64,000 bases of DNA, taken from Cucumis sativus (lineage: Eukaryota; Streptophyta; Magnoliopsida; Cucurbitales; Cucurbitaceae). Under the pieces are notes generated by a model. It had not been told where the DNA came from. It did not search any database and was given only the letters and a program-made list of their open reading frames with translations. Where the stretch lies: positions 29,530,272 to 29,594,271 of the forward strand of contig NC_026659.2 of assembly GCF_000004075.3 (NCBI RefSeq), written 5' to 3'. Shown one piece after another: positions 1 through 11,980 of this stretch (position 1 is its first letter; every line of letters begins with the position of its first letter). Both the position numbers and the translations under genes were made by a program.

Positions 1-3000
1 TGTGTGCATGCATCAAATTCTTAGCACCCTTAAAATATAGAGTTTCTAGTTCATATCACGTCTGCATTTGATAGTAAAATTCTATAATTGTATAGATGAG
101 CAATTTCTAAAAGCGTTAATGCAGAATGACCTAAGACTAAAAGCAAATGAAAATTAATCTTTTGCTGACGTTACAACACACTATTGCATTAGGGATGTCT
201 CCTATAGCAAAATAATCAAAACTCTAACAAAGTATTCATTTTAATATAATTGACCATTTTGGGATGAGGGAGACATCTCTAGCATGATAATGCATTCCAG
301 CTGGTGGTGGAGTGCTCTATGACATAAGAAAAAGGTTGGTTTTTTTAGTATTCTACAGTTGGGTCACTCCATATTACTACGGCTGGGATTCAGCCATTCG
401 TAAAAAATCTCAAGCTTATAGGTGCATTCTTGTTAGATCATTATTCTTCCATAAAGGGTTGTTGCCTCTATCATACAATGAGTCAAGACCAAAAGTTTCC
501 CTTTCAATTTTGTTTGTGGTTATAACAACTTAACTTGTGTATAGTGTAGGTAACCAACATGGTGAACCTAGTCTCCAACAATTCATGAGTATAGATTGGT
601 TTGCATTCTCCACTCCACGTTATAGAATATGCATGCTGTTGCATTTGCAGCCATGGCCCTTGGGCACGGACCATGTTTGTGTGGAGTGAAGCTTCTAGTT
701 AAAAAAGGAAACATGTGAGTTCAAAGACAGCCATGTTTGTCGCCATTCCCAGTTGGGAAGAATGTAATCTTATCCAAAAGAGAATCAGATTGAAGCTTTT
801 AGAAGTGGTGGATGCCAAATTCTTGCATTTTTTGTTGAAAGGATTACTCTTCCTTTTTATCTCTCTGTGTTACAAATTGTATCCCAACTTGCAATTTTGG
901 TTGTTTGCTTTTTGGATTATTTTGGTCAATAAGGTGGTTGATGCTTTCGTATCCTGATCGCTCACACAAATTTTGCTTTTCAAAGTTGAATAGAATCAAG
1001 AGAGAGTAGACCACACCAACCCATAACTCCCATTTTTATGCACGTTCACCTAAACTTTTCAAAATAAGAATGTTACATTGTTTCCTTGACTTTTTTTTTT
1101 CCCCTCTTTTTAATACGTGTGAAGAATGTTACATTAGGTCTGATTTATGGTTTTGCATGGATAATATTATAAAGTTTATATTGATATATAACAATATTAA
1201 AGAATGTGATTATTTAAGAAAATTTACATATTGTCAATGGATCACTTAGGTTATATGTCAGGCCTCAAGGTCTTCACTCAGGGTCTGTTTGACCCAAGGA
1301 GTTGAGTGGAGTAAGCTATTATGATTCACTCTACGTTTGGTCCATAGATTTTCTTCAACTCCAAGTGTTAGGATTATTTTTAAAATAACTCTAATGATCA
1401 CTGTTCCCCTCACTTTCTTGCTCTGCACGACTATTGTTCCCCCTCCCACTTAATTCCACAATGCACTGTTCTTCTCTCCATTCGAGCCTTTTGTCTCCCT
1501 TCTCTTTAATGCCCTTTTGTCTCTCTTCACCCAAATGCCCTTTCGTCTCCCTTCTTTCAAAACGTCTCCCCTTGTCTTGAAATAATGATATTCCCACTTC
1601 GATCATTGTTCTTCACTGAAAAGTTTCTCAAATCTATTTGGGGGTTTAGTGGTTGCATGTTCAATCTATTTCCCTCTTTTCGATCTGTCATTGTAGTAAC
1701 GTGAGATCCACACTACTAAAAAGAAATATCAACGTCTTAAAATTTTATTTATTTTACTAATTAAGATTTCATATTTTTTTTAGTACCATTTTAACCTTCA
1801 TATCAATTTTAAATATAATTGATCTTCATAAATATATAAAAGAATATTACCATAATTATATTATACCAAATTTATTAACTATCTTATAACTTTCATAAAT
1901 AATTCAAAATTATATTTGCATTTATTATTAGGATATCATTAATTAATTGAGGATTTAATTTTAATATGATATAAAGTTGAATCTAATATGGTAATAGTAT
2001 ATTTAATAGTTTCTACAAATTCACTTTATTCAATTTCATCCGCAACACAAAATCAAAATTTCATAAACCTACTTTCTAATGTTGTCCGCCGTTTCACGAA
2101 TCAGTTTTGCCATTTGATCTTTTCGATTTTGTTTTCCACCTTTCCATCTCCTTCAAGTATATCCGGTAAGTGCACAATTTTTTCGTTGCCTATTTATGTA
2201 AAATTTGGCATATATAATCATTTTTATTTTTTCCTTGAAGTGTCCTTAAACAAAAAGTATGGTGAGTTCATATTCTAGTCATCTACCTCAAATAATTTTT
2301 CATGTTATTAATTTTGTTTCTTAATGTCCCTTCAACCGTATATACTCTCATATATAGAATATTACCATAACAATGACACATATATATTAATTTGATATAT
2401 CATGTATGAACAAAATTGTAGTATATTCTAATTGTATTTTAAACGATTCCTTTAAGTGCATATTAGTTTCATTACTATTATATACCACTCAATATTCTAA
2501 ATATGTTATGTGATTTAATAGATATGTACACATACATATTGACAATAATACGTAAGTTGTGACACATATAGTTTTTTTTTTTTTCATTGCATATTTGTTT
2601 CATTACTATTATTTACACGGCATATTTTAAATATGTTATGTGATAGTTACCAACATATACACATGCATATTTAGAATAATATGTAAATAATGACACATGT
2701 AGTTCTATTATTTTTTGTTAGGTATGACCAAAATTGCTGTATATTTTGATGGTCATCTCCTTCAACTAATTGTTTCATGTTATTAATTTTCTTTCCTAAA
2801 TGATGTAGTATAATATACAGTATATAGTGAACTTATTTCCCTTTCTTATTTAACTCTAATGCAGTCAATGAACTTCTTTTCTATGTTTTTGGACTTTGGA
2901 CTATGGGGTGCACCATGCGAATGTACAACATAAAAGTATTATATAGTTTACAATATATATTATATATCATTAAGCATTAAGCATCACACACATGATATAT

Positions 3001-4359
3001 AATTAAGCAGCAAATATATATAATATTTCATATATGTTATAGTATATATTAAATATCATTAAGTATTAAGCACCACACGCACAATATATCATTAAGCAGC
3101 AAATAGTACGTAATATATCATATATTATACAATATGTATAAAATATCACTAGCAATACATTTTCCTAATGGTATTGATATAAATTTGTACTTTTACATAA
3201 TGTAAAATTTATTACAAAATTAAAATACAATGTAAAACATGCACACATAATGGTATATTTAAATCGAAAACAATTTAGTCACGGTAAGATTTTAGAAATT
3301 AATTTTCAATATATAAAAATCAATATAAATTTGGTAAAATATAATACGTATATATAAGAAATTATTAAATTAGGTGGAAATATGAAAAATAATTATGCAA
3401 AACGAAAGAAAATGACGTGACATATATACTTGATTGACTGTAAATTTTGTGGCATATATACTCTATTCACTGTAAATTTTCTTTATAAAAAAATTTACCG
3501 AAAAATTCCATCGGCATACTATATTATATTTCACAATTTCATACACATAATTAATAATATGAAATGAATATGCACTCACCAAAAAATTTGAAGAAGATGA
3601 ATGAAATAAGAAAGAATGGCAAAGAGAAAGATCGAAAAGTGAGAGATATCAAACGGAGGGAAATTTTTTTTAACAAAATTACCAAAAGAAAAATAATTAA
3701 GGATAATTTTGATTATAATATTACCATAATAGAATTAATCACATAACATATTTACATAAGATATCTAATAAATACAAATTTTAATCATTGTCCACTTTCT
3801 TTATTTCATTTAATTTTTTTAAACATATTATTAATAATAAAGATGGATAGTTTAGTCTTTTGGACTCTACATTTGTATAAAATTGAAATCCATTAAGACA
3901 TTTATGAAAAATTTGACAATATTAGATTCAACTTGTAACCAAGCACCCCTATTTAAGCTATAGTAGTTAAAACCCCCATATATATAAATGTGTTTTAGAA
4001 CTTGATTTCAATGTTGTCTTTGAGGTTAGCTTTGAATGTTGAGTTGAATTTTTGTTCGCACATTTAATCTTAATAATAAAATGTGGTTAATGTCTAAATC
4101 TAAATTATATTGTAGGTAAATTTGGTGTTTTTGGAGTCGCACGTTCAATGTTAACACACCTTTTCATATGTTACTCCAAGATTTAATTTTGTGGATCACT
4201 GTATAAAGTTGTTTAAGGTTCGGTCTGAAGCTAAAATCGCATCAAACTCCAAAATGCAAAAAATTCTCATTTAAAATCGAAATGAATCAATCTATACCAA
4301 GCTGAATCGAAACTGAGTTGCTTATGCATAAATAAAATTAAATCAAAACCAAATCGTTA
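1..4359. other. Intergenic, AT-rich, no supported gene
   Basis: No reading frame here has a recognisable domain, and the short ORFs look like chance openings in AT-rich DNA. An 80-codon frame ending at 957 has hydrophobic C-terminal residues but no family I recognise. Around 1275-1375 a short inverted repeat (GGAGTTGA / TCAACTCC) sits beside a GGGTCTGTTTG motif of the kind seen at DNA-transposon ends. Around 2900-3150 there are AT-rich dispersed repeats built on TATATCATTAAG and GCAGCAAATA words. Confidence 0.6.
1487..1564. repeat. 26-bp imperfect tandem repeat, 3 copies
   Basis: Three consecutive 26-bp pyrimidine-rich units start at 1487, 1513 and 1539. Each begins CCTTTTGTCTC or CCTTTCGTCTC and the first two end AATGC. 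The copies differ by several substitutions, so the array is not recent. Confidence 0.7.
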
Positions 4360-5760
4360 ATGCATATAAATATTAAAATCAAAATTGTTTATGATTTTGA
4401 AGGTGGTAAAATCACGCTAATCAATTCTACTGTTGCCAGCCTTCCCAGTATCCAACTATCGATTTTCAAGGCTCCCATCTCGATTTGTAAAAATATTGAA
4501 AAAAGTTGGAGAAGCTTTCTGTGGAAAATTCCAGTGATAAAAATAACTTACACCTTATAAGAATGGTGGATTGTTTCATCTCTCAGAGAAAAGGGTGGCC
4601 TTGGCATCAGTAGAGTTTTGGATACAAATTTCGCACTTCTTTGTAAGTGGTTTTGGGAATTCTTGATTGAAAAAGATTCTCTTTGAAAGCGTATTAGTCG
4701 AACCAAATACGAGCAAGCTTTTCTGGGTGATATTCCATCTAGAGGAAAATACAGCAGTAAAATAAAGCACTGTGTGGAGATCTATCACAGAAGACATTGA
4801 CCGATTTCTTCCTTAGATTAAATGGAGTATCAATAATGGTGAGAGTCTTATTTCTTTCTGGCATGGTCAATACTATATGCTCTTTCAACCAAAAAAGAAA
4901 GCTCTATTAAAGATATGTGGAATACAGATATCATGGATAGGGATTTATGTCCTAGAAGACCTCTTAGAAGCTTTGAATTGCAACTTTGAAATGATTTCAA
5001 CTCTTCTTTTTCTGCTTCTACTCAAAGTCGTGGCCATGGTATATATTTCTCTACTGCCTCTATTAAATCTGCTATACATTCTTATGATCAAAGAGATTAT
5101 TTACATTGAGCCGAATATTTTCAAAAACCTTTGGAAGTCTAGCATTATATTACAAAAAAAAATGTACATTCTTCCTTTTGTCCCTCATTCGTGAATGCAT
5201 CAATACTACGGAGCACTTAGAAAAAAACTGCCAAACTGGAGCTTAAAGCCGTCTTGGTGTATCCTTTGTAAGGAAGCTGATGAAGACATAAATTATTTGT
5301 TTTTATCTTGCTCCTTCATTAAAATGCTTTGGAGAAAACTGAGCTCCTCGCTAAATTGGAATTTTAACCATGCGAGTACTACCTCCCTCTGCAAACATAT
5401 TTGTCGCTCAAAACAAAAAAGGGAAAAGAAAAGAAGATTATCATCTTTAATTATGTGGCTGTCACCCTTTGGTCCATCTTGAAAGAAAGAAACAGAAGAA
5501 TTTTCAACCACAAACAAAAATCAATCAATGAGGTTCGAGAAGATATTCTTGTAGTAACTGGCCTATGGATATGCAGAACCGGGCGATATATATCAACTAC
5601 AATGCTAGCTCTATTGCATTAAACATCAATGCTTTGGTCTAATTGCTTATGTTTTTCCGCTTTGGGTATTTGAGCTTCACTCTAGCTAGCCCTTTTTGTA
5701 TTCCTCGCTTCCTGTATTTTTCTCTAATCATTAATGAAACGGGAATGATAGATTGTGCTA
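4360..5760 (+). pseudogene. Decayed LINE (non-LTR retrotransposon) RT tail with zf-RVT region
   Basis: Fragments in different plus-strand frames follow the order of a plant LINE ORF2 C-terminus. Positions 4360-4560 encode a GGKITLINSTVASLPS block followed by IFKAPISI, the post-catalytic RT region. About 4570-4860 has out-of-frame words such as REKGGLGI and INNGESLISFWHG. Positions 5195-5400 encode a zf-RVT-like stretch with KPSWCILCKEADEDINYLFLSC. From 5401 a shifted frame continues with LWSILKERNRRIFNHK, the usual end of these elements. At least three frame changes and several stops break it. The polymerase core (YADD box), endonuclease and ORF1 are absent, so this is a 5'-truncated relic. 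The exact 3' end is unclear. Confidence 0.75.
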
Positions 5761-7405
5761 AGGGACTGTCCATCTAGTGGAGATGCTTAGGTACACTTGT
5801 TGATCATATTATTTTTCAAAGATTATAAGTGTAACTTTATAGGAACTATTTTGATATACTTTTAAACTTAAATAATAAGCAAAAATATTCTATTTTTAAA
5901 ACTTTAATAAGGTGTTTGGAATTTGGAATGCAAAGTAATTATTGTAGTTTATGAGTTATAACAGTCGGTAGATTATAATAGCTTATGTTTGGTGGTGTGT
6001 AAACTATTAAAAAGTTAGTAGGCACTGTGTTAAAAAAAAAATGGATGTGATGAGTATGAAATAGTAAACTATAACAAAAAAAATTCAAATAGTAGTTTAC
6101 AATATTTGAAAATACCAATTCACTATATAATTAGAGCTCGAACCATAGAGAGTGAACTATTAGATCAGTTTACCCACTTGAAATTGAGGCCAAAATACCC
6201 TTTTAAAAATTAAACTCAAAACTTAAAAGATGGTTAAAACGTTCTCATACAAAATGTAAAATTTTCGTGAACATAAAAGGAAATTTACCACTGACTTGAT
6301 AATATGACAACAAATAATTTATTCTCCCACAAAAAGAAGAAGAAGAAAGAAAAAAAAAAGATATACACATAAATATTCTGAGGCATAAAGATGTATAAAG
6401 CAGTGTCAACAGCTGAGCTACACATCCTTAAAAATCACAATCACACACTCAACATTATTCTTAAGAATGAAATGATCAATTCATCCCATCTTTCAAAATA
6501 GTAAAAAAGATAGACATTAATTTTATGAAAAGAAATATCCTTTTAAATTTAATCTCTTAAGAACTTTTGTTTAGTTTCTAAGTTAGGTCTCTACCTTTCA
6601 AAATATTACCTTCATATGCTTATGCTTACGAGTTTAAGCATATGAGTTTAATTTCTATTTCGATTCTTATTAGTTTCTACATAGTTTGGCTCTCATCCTT
6701 TAGAGACAATGAATGTAATAAGAGCATCTGTCGACAAAATTAACGATCATCTTAAGATGATTATCACATGGCTATTTTTCAGTCTTTTCGACCTAATTAG
6801 TTAATTGAAAATATAACAATTAGATTAAGAATATTAAAATGTATATAACAACACTTTTTAAAAAATATTACAAATATAGTAAAAATCTATAGACTATAAA
6901 AGAGTGACAAAAGTTTATGTTTGATAGATCTTGTTATATTTGTAATTTTTTAAAAAATATTGCAATACAATTTTGAGTTTTGAGACGGTTTGATTCATTT
7001 GATCCCATGAACTCTAAAATTCACATGTTTGAATTTCTACTTTTCATTAAATATTCATTTTCATTCTTTCATATATATTAATGTCTATTAATTATTCTAA
7101 AAGATTTGAATTAATTATAATTCAATTAGTTTTGACTAATGTCTGTATAGGATACTGCTGTAACATCATAACATGCGCTTTTAACTCAACTGACAACTAT
7201 TCATACGAAAGGACAATTAAAGAAAAAAAAATTAAACTCGCTAACAAAAGTATCATAAACAAATCCAAAATTTATCTTCTCCCAACTTCCTTTGTACACA
7301 CATGATGGTGATTGATATTTTAAATACAAACGAGGTAATTGAAGATGCAATTTTTATGAGTTGACCTTGGTAAAAAGATGTATAGGTAGCTAGTCTAATT
7401 CAAAA
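5761..7405. other. Intergenic with small inverted-repeat elements
   Basis: No gene is supported. About 5920-6220 is rich in variants of AGTTTA/TAAACT words, such as TAGTTTATGAG and AGTAAACTATAAC, in both orientations and begins with GGTGTTTGGAATTTGG, which looks like a small non-autonomous DNA element. A clearer inverted-repeat element at 6848-6970 is listed separately. Confidence 0.45.
6848..6970. mobile_element. MITE-like AT-rich inverted repeat
   Basis: The left arm (about 6848-6888) and the reverse complement of the right arm (about 6926-6970) share TTTTTTAAAAAAT followed by TTACAAATATA words with few gaps. The centre is about 35 bp. This is a short terminal-inverted-repeat structure with no coding capacity. 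Related arms recur elsewhere in the window. Confidence 0.5.
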
Positions 7406-7444
7406 ATATTCTTGTTCTTCTTTATTGAGGGCCCAAACCTTTTT
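7406..7444 (+). promoter_or_regulatory. Conserved promoter block with GGGCCCAAA, paralog 1
   Basis: Beginning about 250 bp before the start codon, ATATTCTTGTT, CTTTATT and GGGCCCAAA occur in the same order and spacing as at 17771-17809, ahead of the second paralog. GGCCCA is the complement of the TGGGCC site II element bound by TCP factors. The surrounding promoter has diverged, so this block may be under constraint. Its function is inferred. Confidence 0.5.
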
Positions 7445-7542
7445 ACTTTGTTCCTAGCCAAACCCCAAAGTTACATTATTAGAATATACTTTTGTTGTGT
7501 TGACCCTTAAAAAGCTTTCATAAAAGAATCCTAAATTCTCAC

Positions 7543-7550
7543 TATATAAT
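7543..7550 (+). promoter_or_regulatory. Putative TATA box, paralog 1
   Basis: TATATAAT lies 108 bp upstream of the proposed ATG at 7658, which suits a transcription start near 7575 and an 80-nt leader. The second paralog has TATAAATA at a similar distance. Confidence 0.5.
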
Positions 7551-7657
7551 ACCTTCTTTCCCTCCCACTTTCTCCCATCAAAAACTCTTCTAAATCATCT
7601 CCTCACAGTCAAATTGTTTTTGCCCTCCTAAATAAACTATTCTTTTTCTCAGAAAGA

Positions 7658-10242
7658 ATGGATCATTCACTCGAGACATCGAGGTTTCTCTCTCTCCCTC
7701 TCTATCTATCTCTTTGCACATATATATATATATATAATTATACGTTTTTATGTCAGTTTAAGCTATACTTCTCTGCTGACCGATTTTTGTTTGCAAAAAT
7801 GTTTGGTTTTTGTGGATGAAATAGGCACAAGTGTGCAGCTTGTTTTAGGCAATTCAATAAGATAGAGCATTTGGTAGATCATATGAGGACTTCTTTTCAC
7901 TCACATCATGAACCAACTTGTGCCATTTGCAAGAAACATTGTCGATCTCTTGATTCTCTTAGAGAACATCTCATTGGTAATGTCACTCTTCTAATTCATA
8001 ATTGGACTTCATTTTTTAAAAAAATTTGGAACATACCTATGTCAACCAAAATATTTACAAAATTTAATTAAATATCATAGTATTTCTACGATGGACCGTG
8101 ATAGACGCACATAGTGGTCTATCATGTCTATTATCGCAAATAGATTGTGATATATTTTTATTATATTTGTGAATATTTTTAGAAATTTTGTCATTTAAAA
8201 TAATTTTTCTAGAAATTAACCCAAAAGTCTAATAAAAGTTACAATATATTTTGTATCTAGTACTATGTTAAAAATTAATTTCTAAGCAGATGAGTTATGA
8301 TAAATTTATTGTTAGAATATTATATTTCCGATCGATGAACTTTGAGTTTCATCAATAAATTTTAAAGATAGTCCCTCTCTATATATATTTAGTTTAGTAA
8401 AAAACTAGTCTCTCTTAACTAGCTTTTTCGTTATTAATTTTGAGTATATTTTTTTCTCTACTAGTATAAGCTGTCTTCCTATTCAAAATATAAGTACTAA
8501 AATAAAATGAAACCTAAAGAATATAAATAATCAAATGATATTTTAACGTAGTGTAAAAATTTATAGATCAAGACTCTAACACATGTGAAATAAACATCAA
8601 TATTTGAGAAAAAAATGATGTTATTAGGAGTTCGAACACCAAACTTCATTATCTAATATATTATTATGTTAAGTATCTAATATATTATTATGTTAAGAGC
8701 TTAAGCTGATGAGTTTACTATTCTTACGTTTTCGTTATTGTATTGTTATTAGGGCCACTGCCAAAACAAGAATGCAAAAACATCTTTGCTACAAGAGGAT
8801 GCAAGTTTTGCTTGGCCATCTTTGACAGTTCTTACTCACAAAGACTCCACCAAGAAAGATGCCAATTCTCTCCTGTAAATTCTGTATGAATCCTAAAAAA
8901 CCATTCTATTTAATCAAACAGAATGCATAAATATATATATATATAATTCTTGTTGATTTTAAAATCTTGATGTTATTTTGCTTTTTGGGACATCAGGGAC
9001 TTCTTGCTCGTTTCGCCAACTTGGGAATTCGTGACGGTTCAACCGTCATCGACAGTGGAAGAACACGAGGGTCAGGGGCCATCGCGCTAGCTTGCAAATA
9101 TGTAGGTGGAGGAAGTGATGGGTCGATGGACATATGTGCTAAGGTTTGCCTTATTGATGAGGGTGAGAACGTCATCTTCTATAGCTATGTCAAGCCCGTA
9201 ACTGCTGTTACAAATTATAGGTAAGTAAAATTAAATTCATGTATATAAATTTGAAGTTTAATATTATACTCCTTTTATTTTTATTTTTTGGAATTTGAGA
9301 TTCATTTTTCCGTCTAAATTGTCGATTTTTTTTAGAAAAGTTTAGGAACCAAATAAAAACTCATTTGACTATTTTCGAACTTAAAACATCAACAACTTTA
9401 TAATTAATTTACTTCTTTTAAAAGGAAATTGAACCAATAAAGTAATTAATTTACTTTATAATTTTTAGAACTATGTGATGGAACTTAAGGTCAACATGTA
9501 TTTATTATTAGAATTTAATCCCTAGTTAGAATTTAGTCATTATAGTTTAGAACGGCATAGATCAAGTTTAATCTAGTCTACTCCCGATTTATTGCATCTT
9601 ATTCAAATTTTTTTGTCAGTTGATATATACTTTGAGTGTTGTTGGGGCTTCATAGATATAAAACAAAAAATTGGTGGAACTTAGAGTGAACTCAAGTTTT
9701 GTTTGGTTTAGTTTAACAGTACTCTTGATAAAACCCTAGACAATACCTAATTTTAATAAAAATAATTTACCAAACCATATTGACTTAAATTCAAACTTTG
9801 GTCAAACCAAATTTGCAATTTAACCTAATAATAATAACCCATAAAATTTTATTAAATTTTCCATTTCTTTAGAAATGGAATTTTATCAAGCACATTCGAG
9901 ATGTTAAAATTATATATTGTTTTAACCTTTGATATGTTAAAATTAACATTAGGTATGAAACAACTGGAATTCGTCCAGAACACATTCGAGATGCAATGCC
10001 AGTGAAACAAGTTCAAAAGAAAATTCAAGAAATCCTCTACAATGGAGGTGAGAAGGCTAGGATTCTTGTAGGTGATTGCGTCGAAGACGATCTCAAACGC
10101 TTACAAATCGGTTACCCATCCTTCATGATAAGGTAAATTGCTCGTAATAAAATTTAAATTTGTCGTAACCTATCAACATAATTCATTTTAAAATTTCATA
10201 TAAAAAATAACAAACATGATCTTCTAAGGATCAACTATATTT

Positions 10243-10289
<47 letters not shown>

Positions 10290-11753
10290 CTTTTTTGTTG
10301 GTTGAATGCCAGATAAAATAGTAACTTATTTTTAAAAATAGGTTGAATTAGGAAATTCAAACTTCTAACATCTAAACAGATGTTAAAGTTTTTTTTTTCA
10401 TTCCTAATATAAGCTATTAGTGTTGTTGGTGAAACCCTTTTAACATCTTATTGCATGTCGAAGTGAGCTCAACAGTGGCAGATCCAAAAATTTTATATAA
10501 GGGTATTGAACATTATATAATAAATACACTAAAACATATTTAAAAAATATATCGACGTTTAATCGATGCTTCAATAACATTCGCTACATTTGTAGCAACA
10601 AAGAAACATCTATAATTTCCACGTGATTTTTTGTAATGTAAATATGTAGATTTTTATGGAATGTTGTTGAGAGTAGAAGTTTTGACCAATGACTTTGTTG
10701 CATTTTTTTCTCTAAATATTTGTTAGATAACAAATGAGGGTTAGGAAATAAAGTAGGGTTTATAGAATGATTTTTTTTTTTCTCTTTTTAAAAATTATAT
10801 TCCTTTTACGAAATCATTTGAAATGAAAATTATTGATATTTGAAATAAAAACTATTTCAAAAAAATAATTGTCATAAGTAAGAATCAATTTTTTTTAGGG
10901 CACAACCACTACCTCCCAACTAAAATTTAATTAAAATAAAGTATTATTTAATATATATTGTAATCTGACACTTCAAAATTAATATTAAAATACAATAATT
11001 GAGAATGTGAGAGGCACGTGTCCCTTTCGCCCCTTGAGCTCAAAACATTTAAGTTTGGTTTGATTTAGTTTTCTAGATTTTAATAATAAGTAGCGTTAAT
11101 CTATAAGCTTAACTATTTAAAAAAAAAGTAAAAAAGTTATCAAACAACACCCTTAATTTGTTGATTTCATGCACTGACCCACAGGGACACAGCAAATTAT
11201 CCACCATTGATGAAGTCAAGCAAGCTTTGCAATTCACTCAAGTATCTAGCTCAAGTGTATCTAGGGTAAGTTAACCTTTTAAGCACTCGTTTGTTTTTTT
11301 AAAGTCTTCCATAAAACTTATATGCTATTCATTTTTTTCATTTAAGGATTGAGATCCATGAAATAATATATAAATATATCATTTGATGGGTCAAATTGGT
11401 GAAAGTAAGAAGTAAGGCAGCTGATGTATTACAGCAGTACTGGAAAATTTTCCATATGTCGTTTTTCTCTATAGAAAATGATTAACTAAGAAGTGTGTAT
11501 TGTTAATTGTAGATTTGATCTTCAAAATGGTATACAAGATCCTTATGAAGAATGTATCGTTGCTATGAGATTATACAAGAGAATGAGATCACAAGTTCAT
11601 AGGAAAGAGAACTATCCAATGGCTTCTGACCCACAAAACAAAAATAATTTTGCTATTTGGAGGGAAAATGAGCTTCAAAGGATGAGTCCAGAACAAATGT
11701 TGGAGATTTCTAGGTCTGATTATTATTGTTGGTGCATGGATTTGAGGATTTGA
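7658..11753 (+). CDS. Zinc-finger plus exonuclease-fold protein, tandem paralog 1
   Basis: Seven exons: 7658-7683, 7825-7976, 8753-8874 (or 8883), 8997-9220, 9953-10132, 11185-11265 and 11513-11753, giving 341 or 344 residues. The N-terminus has three regular finger units with 12-residue spacing: C12-C15-H28-H34, C41-C44-H57 and C76-C79-H92-C96. From about residue 129 there is an RNase T/REXO4/ISG20-type fold, shown by the Exo I-like region ALACKYVGGGSDGS, the block YVKPVTAVTNYR, the GIRPEHIRDAMP stretch and a final AMRLYKRMR helix. Canonical DEDDh residues are mostly gone: Exo I D-x-E is A132-C133-K134, the His before Exo II is D216, and Exo III His and Asp read as Gln and Glu. Only an Exo II Asp (D221) remains. 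A nucleic-acid-binding pseudo-exonuclease is likely, but activity is untested. Compared with paralog 2 it lacks ten residues before the Exo II block. The C-terminus SRSDYYCWC is shared by both copies. Confidence 0.85.
8048..8190. mobile_element. MITE-like inverted repeat in intron 2 of paralog 1
   Basis: The left arm begins AAAATATTTACAAAATTTAA, and the right arm read in reverse complement begins with a similar AAAATATTCACAAATATAATA. The centre carries GATAGAC/GTCTATC words. The same layout occurs at 34610-34703 and 52551-52675, so this is one copy of a dispersed non-coding family. It is absent from the equivalent intron of paralog 2. Confidence 0.5.
8650..8697. repeat. 24-bp perfect tandem duplication
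   Basis: The unit TATCTAATATATTATTATG followed by TTAAG occurs twice without change (8650-8673 and 8674-8697) in intron 2 of the first finger-exonuclease gene. The identity suggests a recent slippage event. Confidence 0.8.
10246..10288. repeat. (AT)n microsatellite, about 21 units
   Basis: An uninterrupted AT dinucleotide run lies in intron 5 of paralog 1. It is a candidate for length polymorphism. Confidence 0.9.
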
Positions 11754-11974
11754 GAGCTTTCATACATTCTTCAACAATGGTGGAAATTTAATTTGGGTTG
11801 CCACAGCCCAATTAAGTTCAAGTTCTTCATTGTCAAGCAATATAGATTTATTTGGCATAATGTAAAATTCAAGAAAGAAAGATGGAGACCTATATGCATA
11901 TGTGTGAATCATTTGTTTTGTTGTCCGGTTATTTTGGTGTAATATGAGGATGTGTGAGGATTGCATTTTTTTTT

Positions 11975-11980
11975 AATAAA
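11975..11980 (+). terminator. Putative polyadenylation signal, paralog 1
   Basis: AATAAA lies 222 bp after the stop codon and follows a T-rich run. The second paralog has AATAAA at a near-identical distance (21495), in keeping with duplication of the whole transcription unit. Confidence 0.4.

Noticed and set aside
715..957. 80-codon frame as a small membrane protein gene
   Set aside because: It needs a non-ATG start or an internal Met, has no family similarity and lies in AT-rich DNA where such frames arise by chance.
1277..3955. A single 2.7-kb TIR element bounded by AGGGTCTGTTTG and its distant inverted match
   Set aside because: The end similarity is weak and no target-site duplication is visible, so the two ends may be unrelated.
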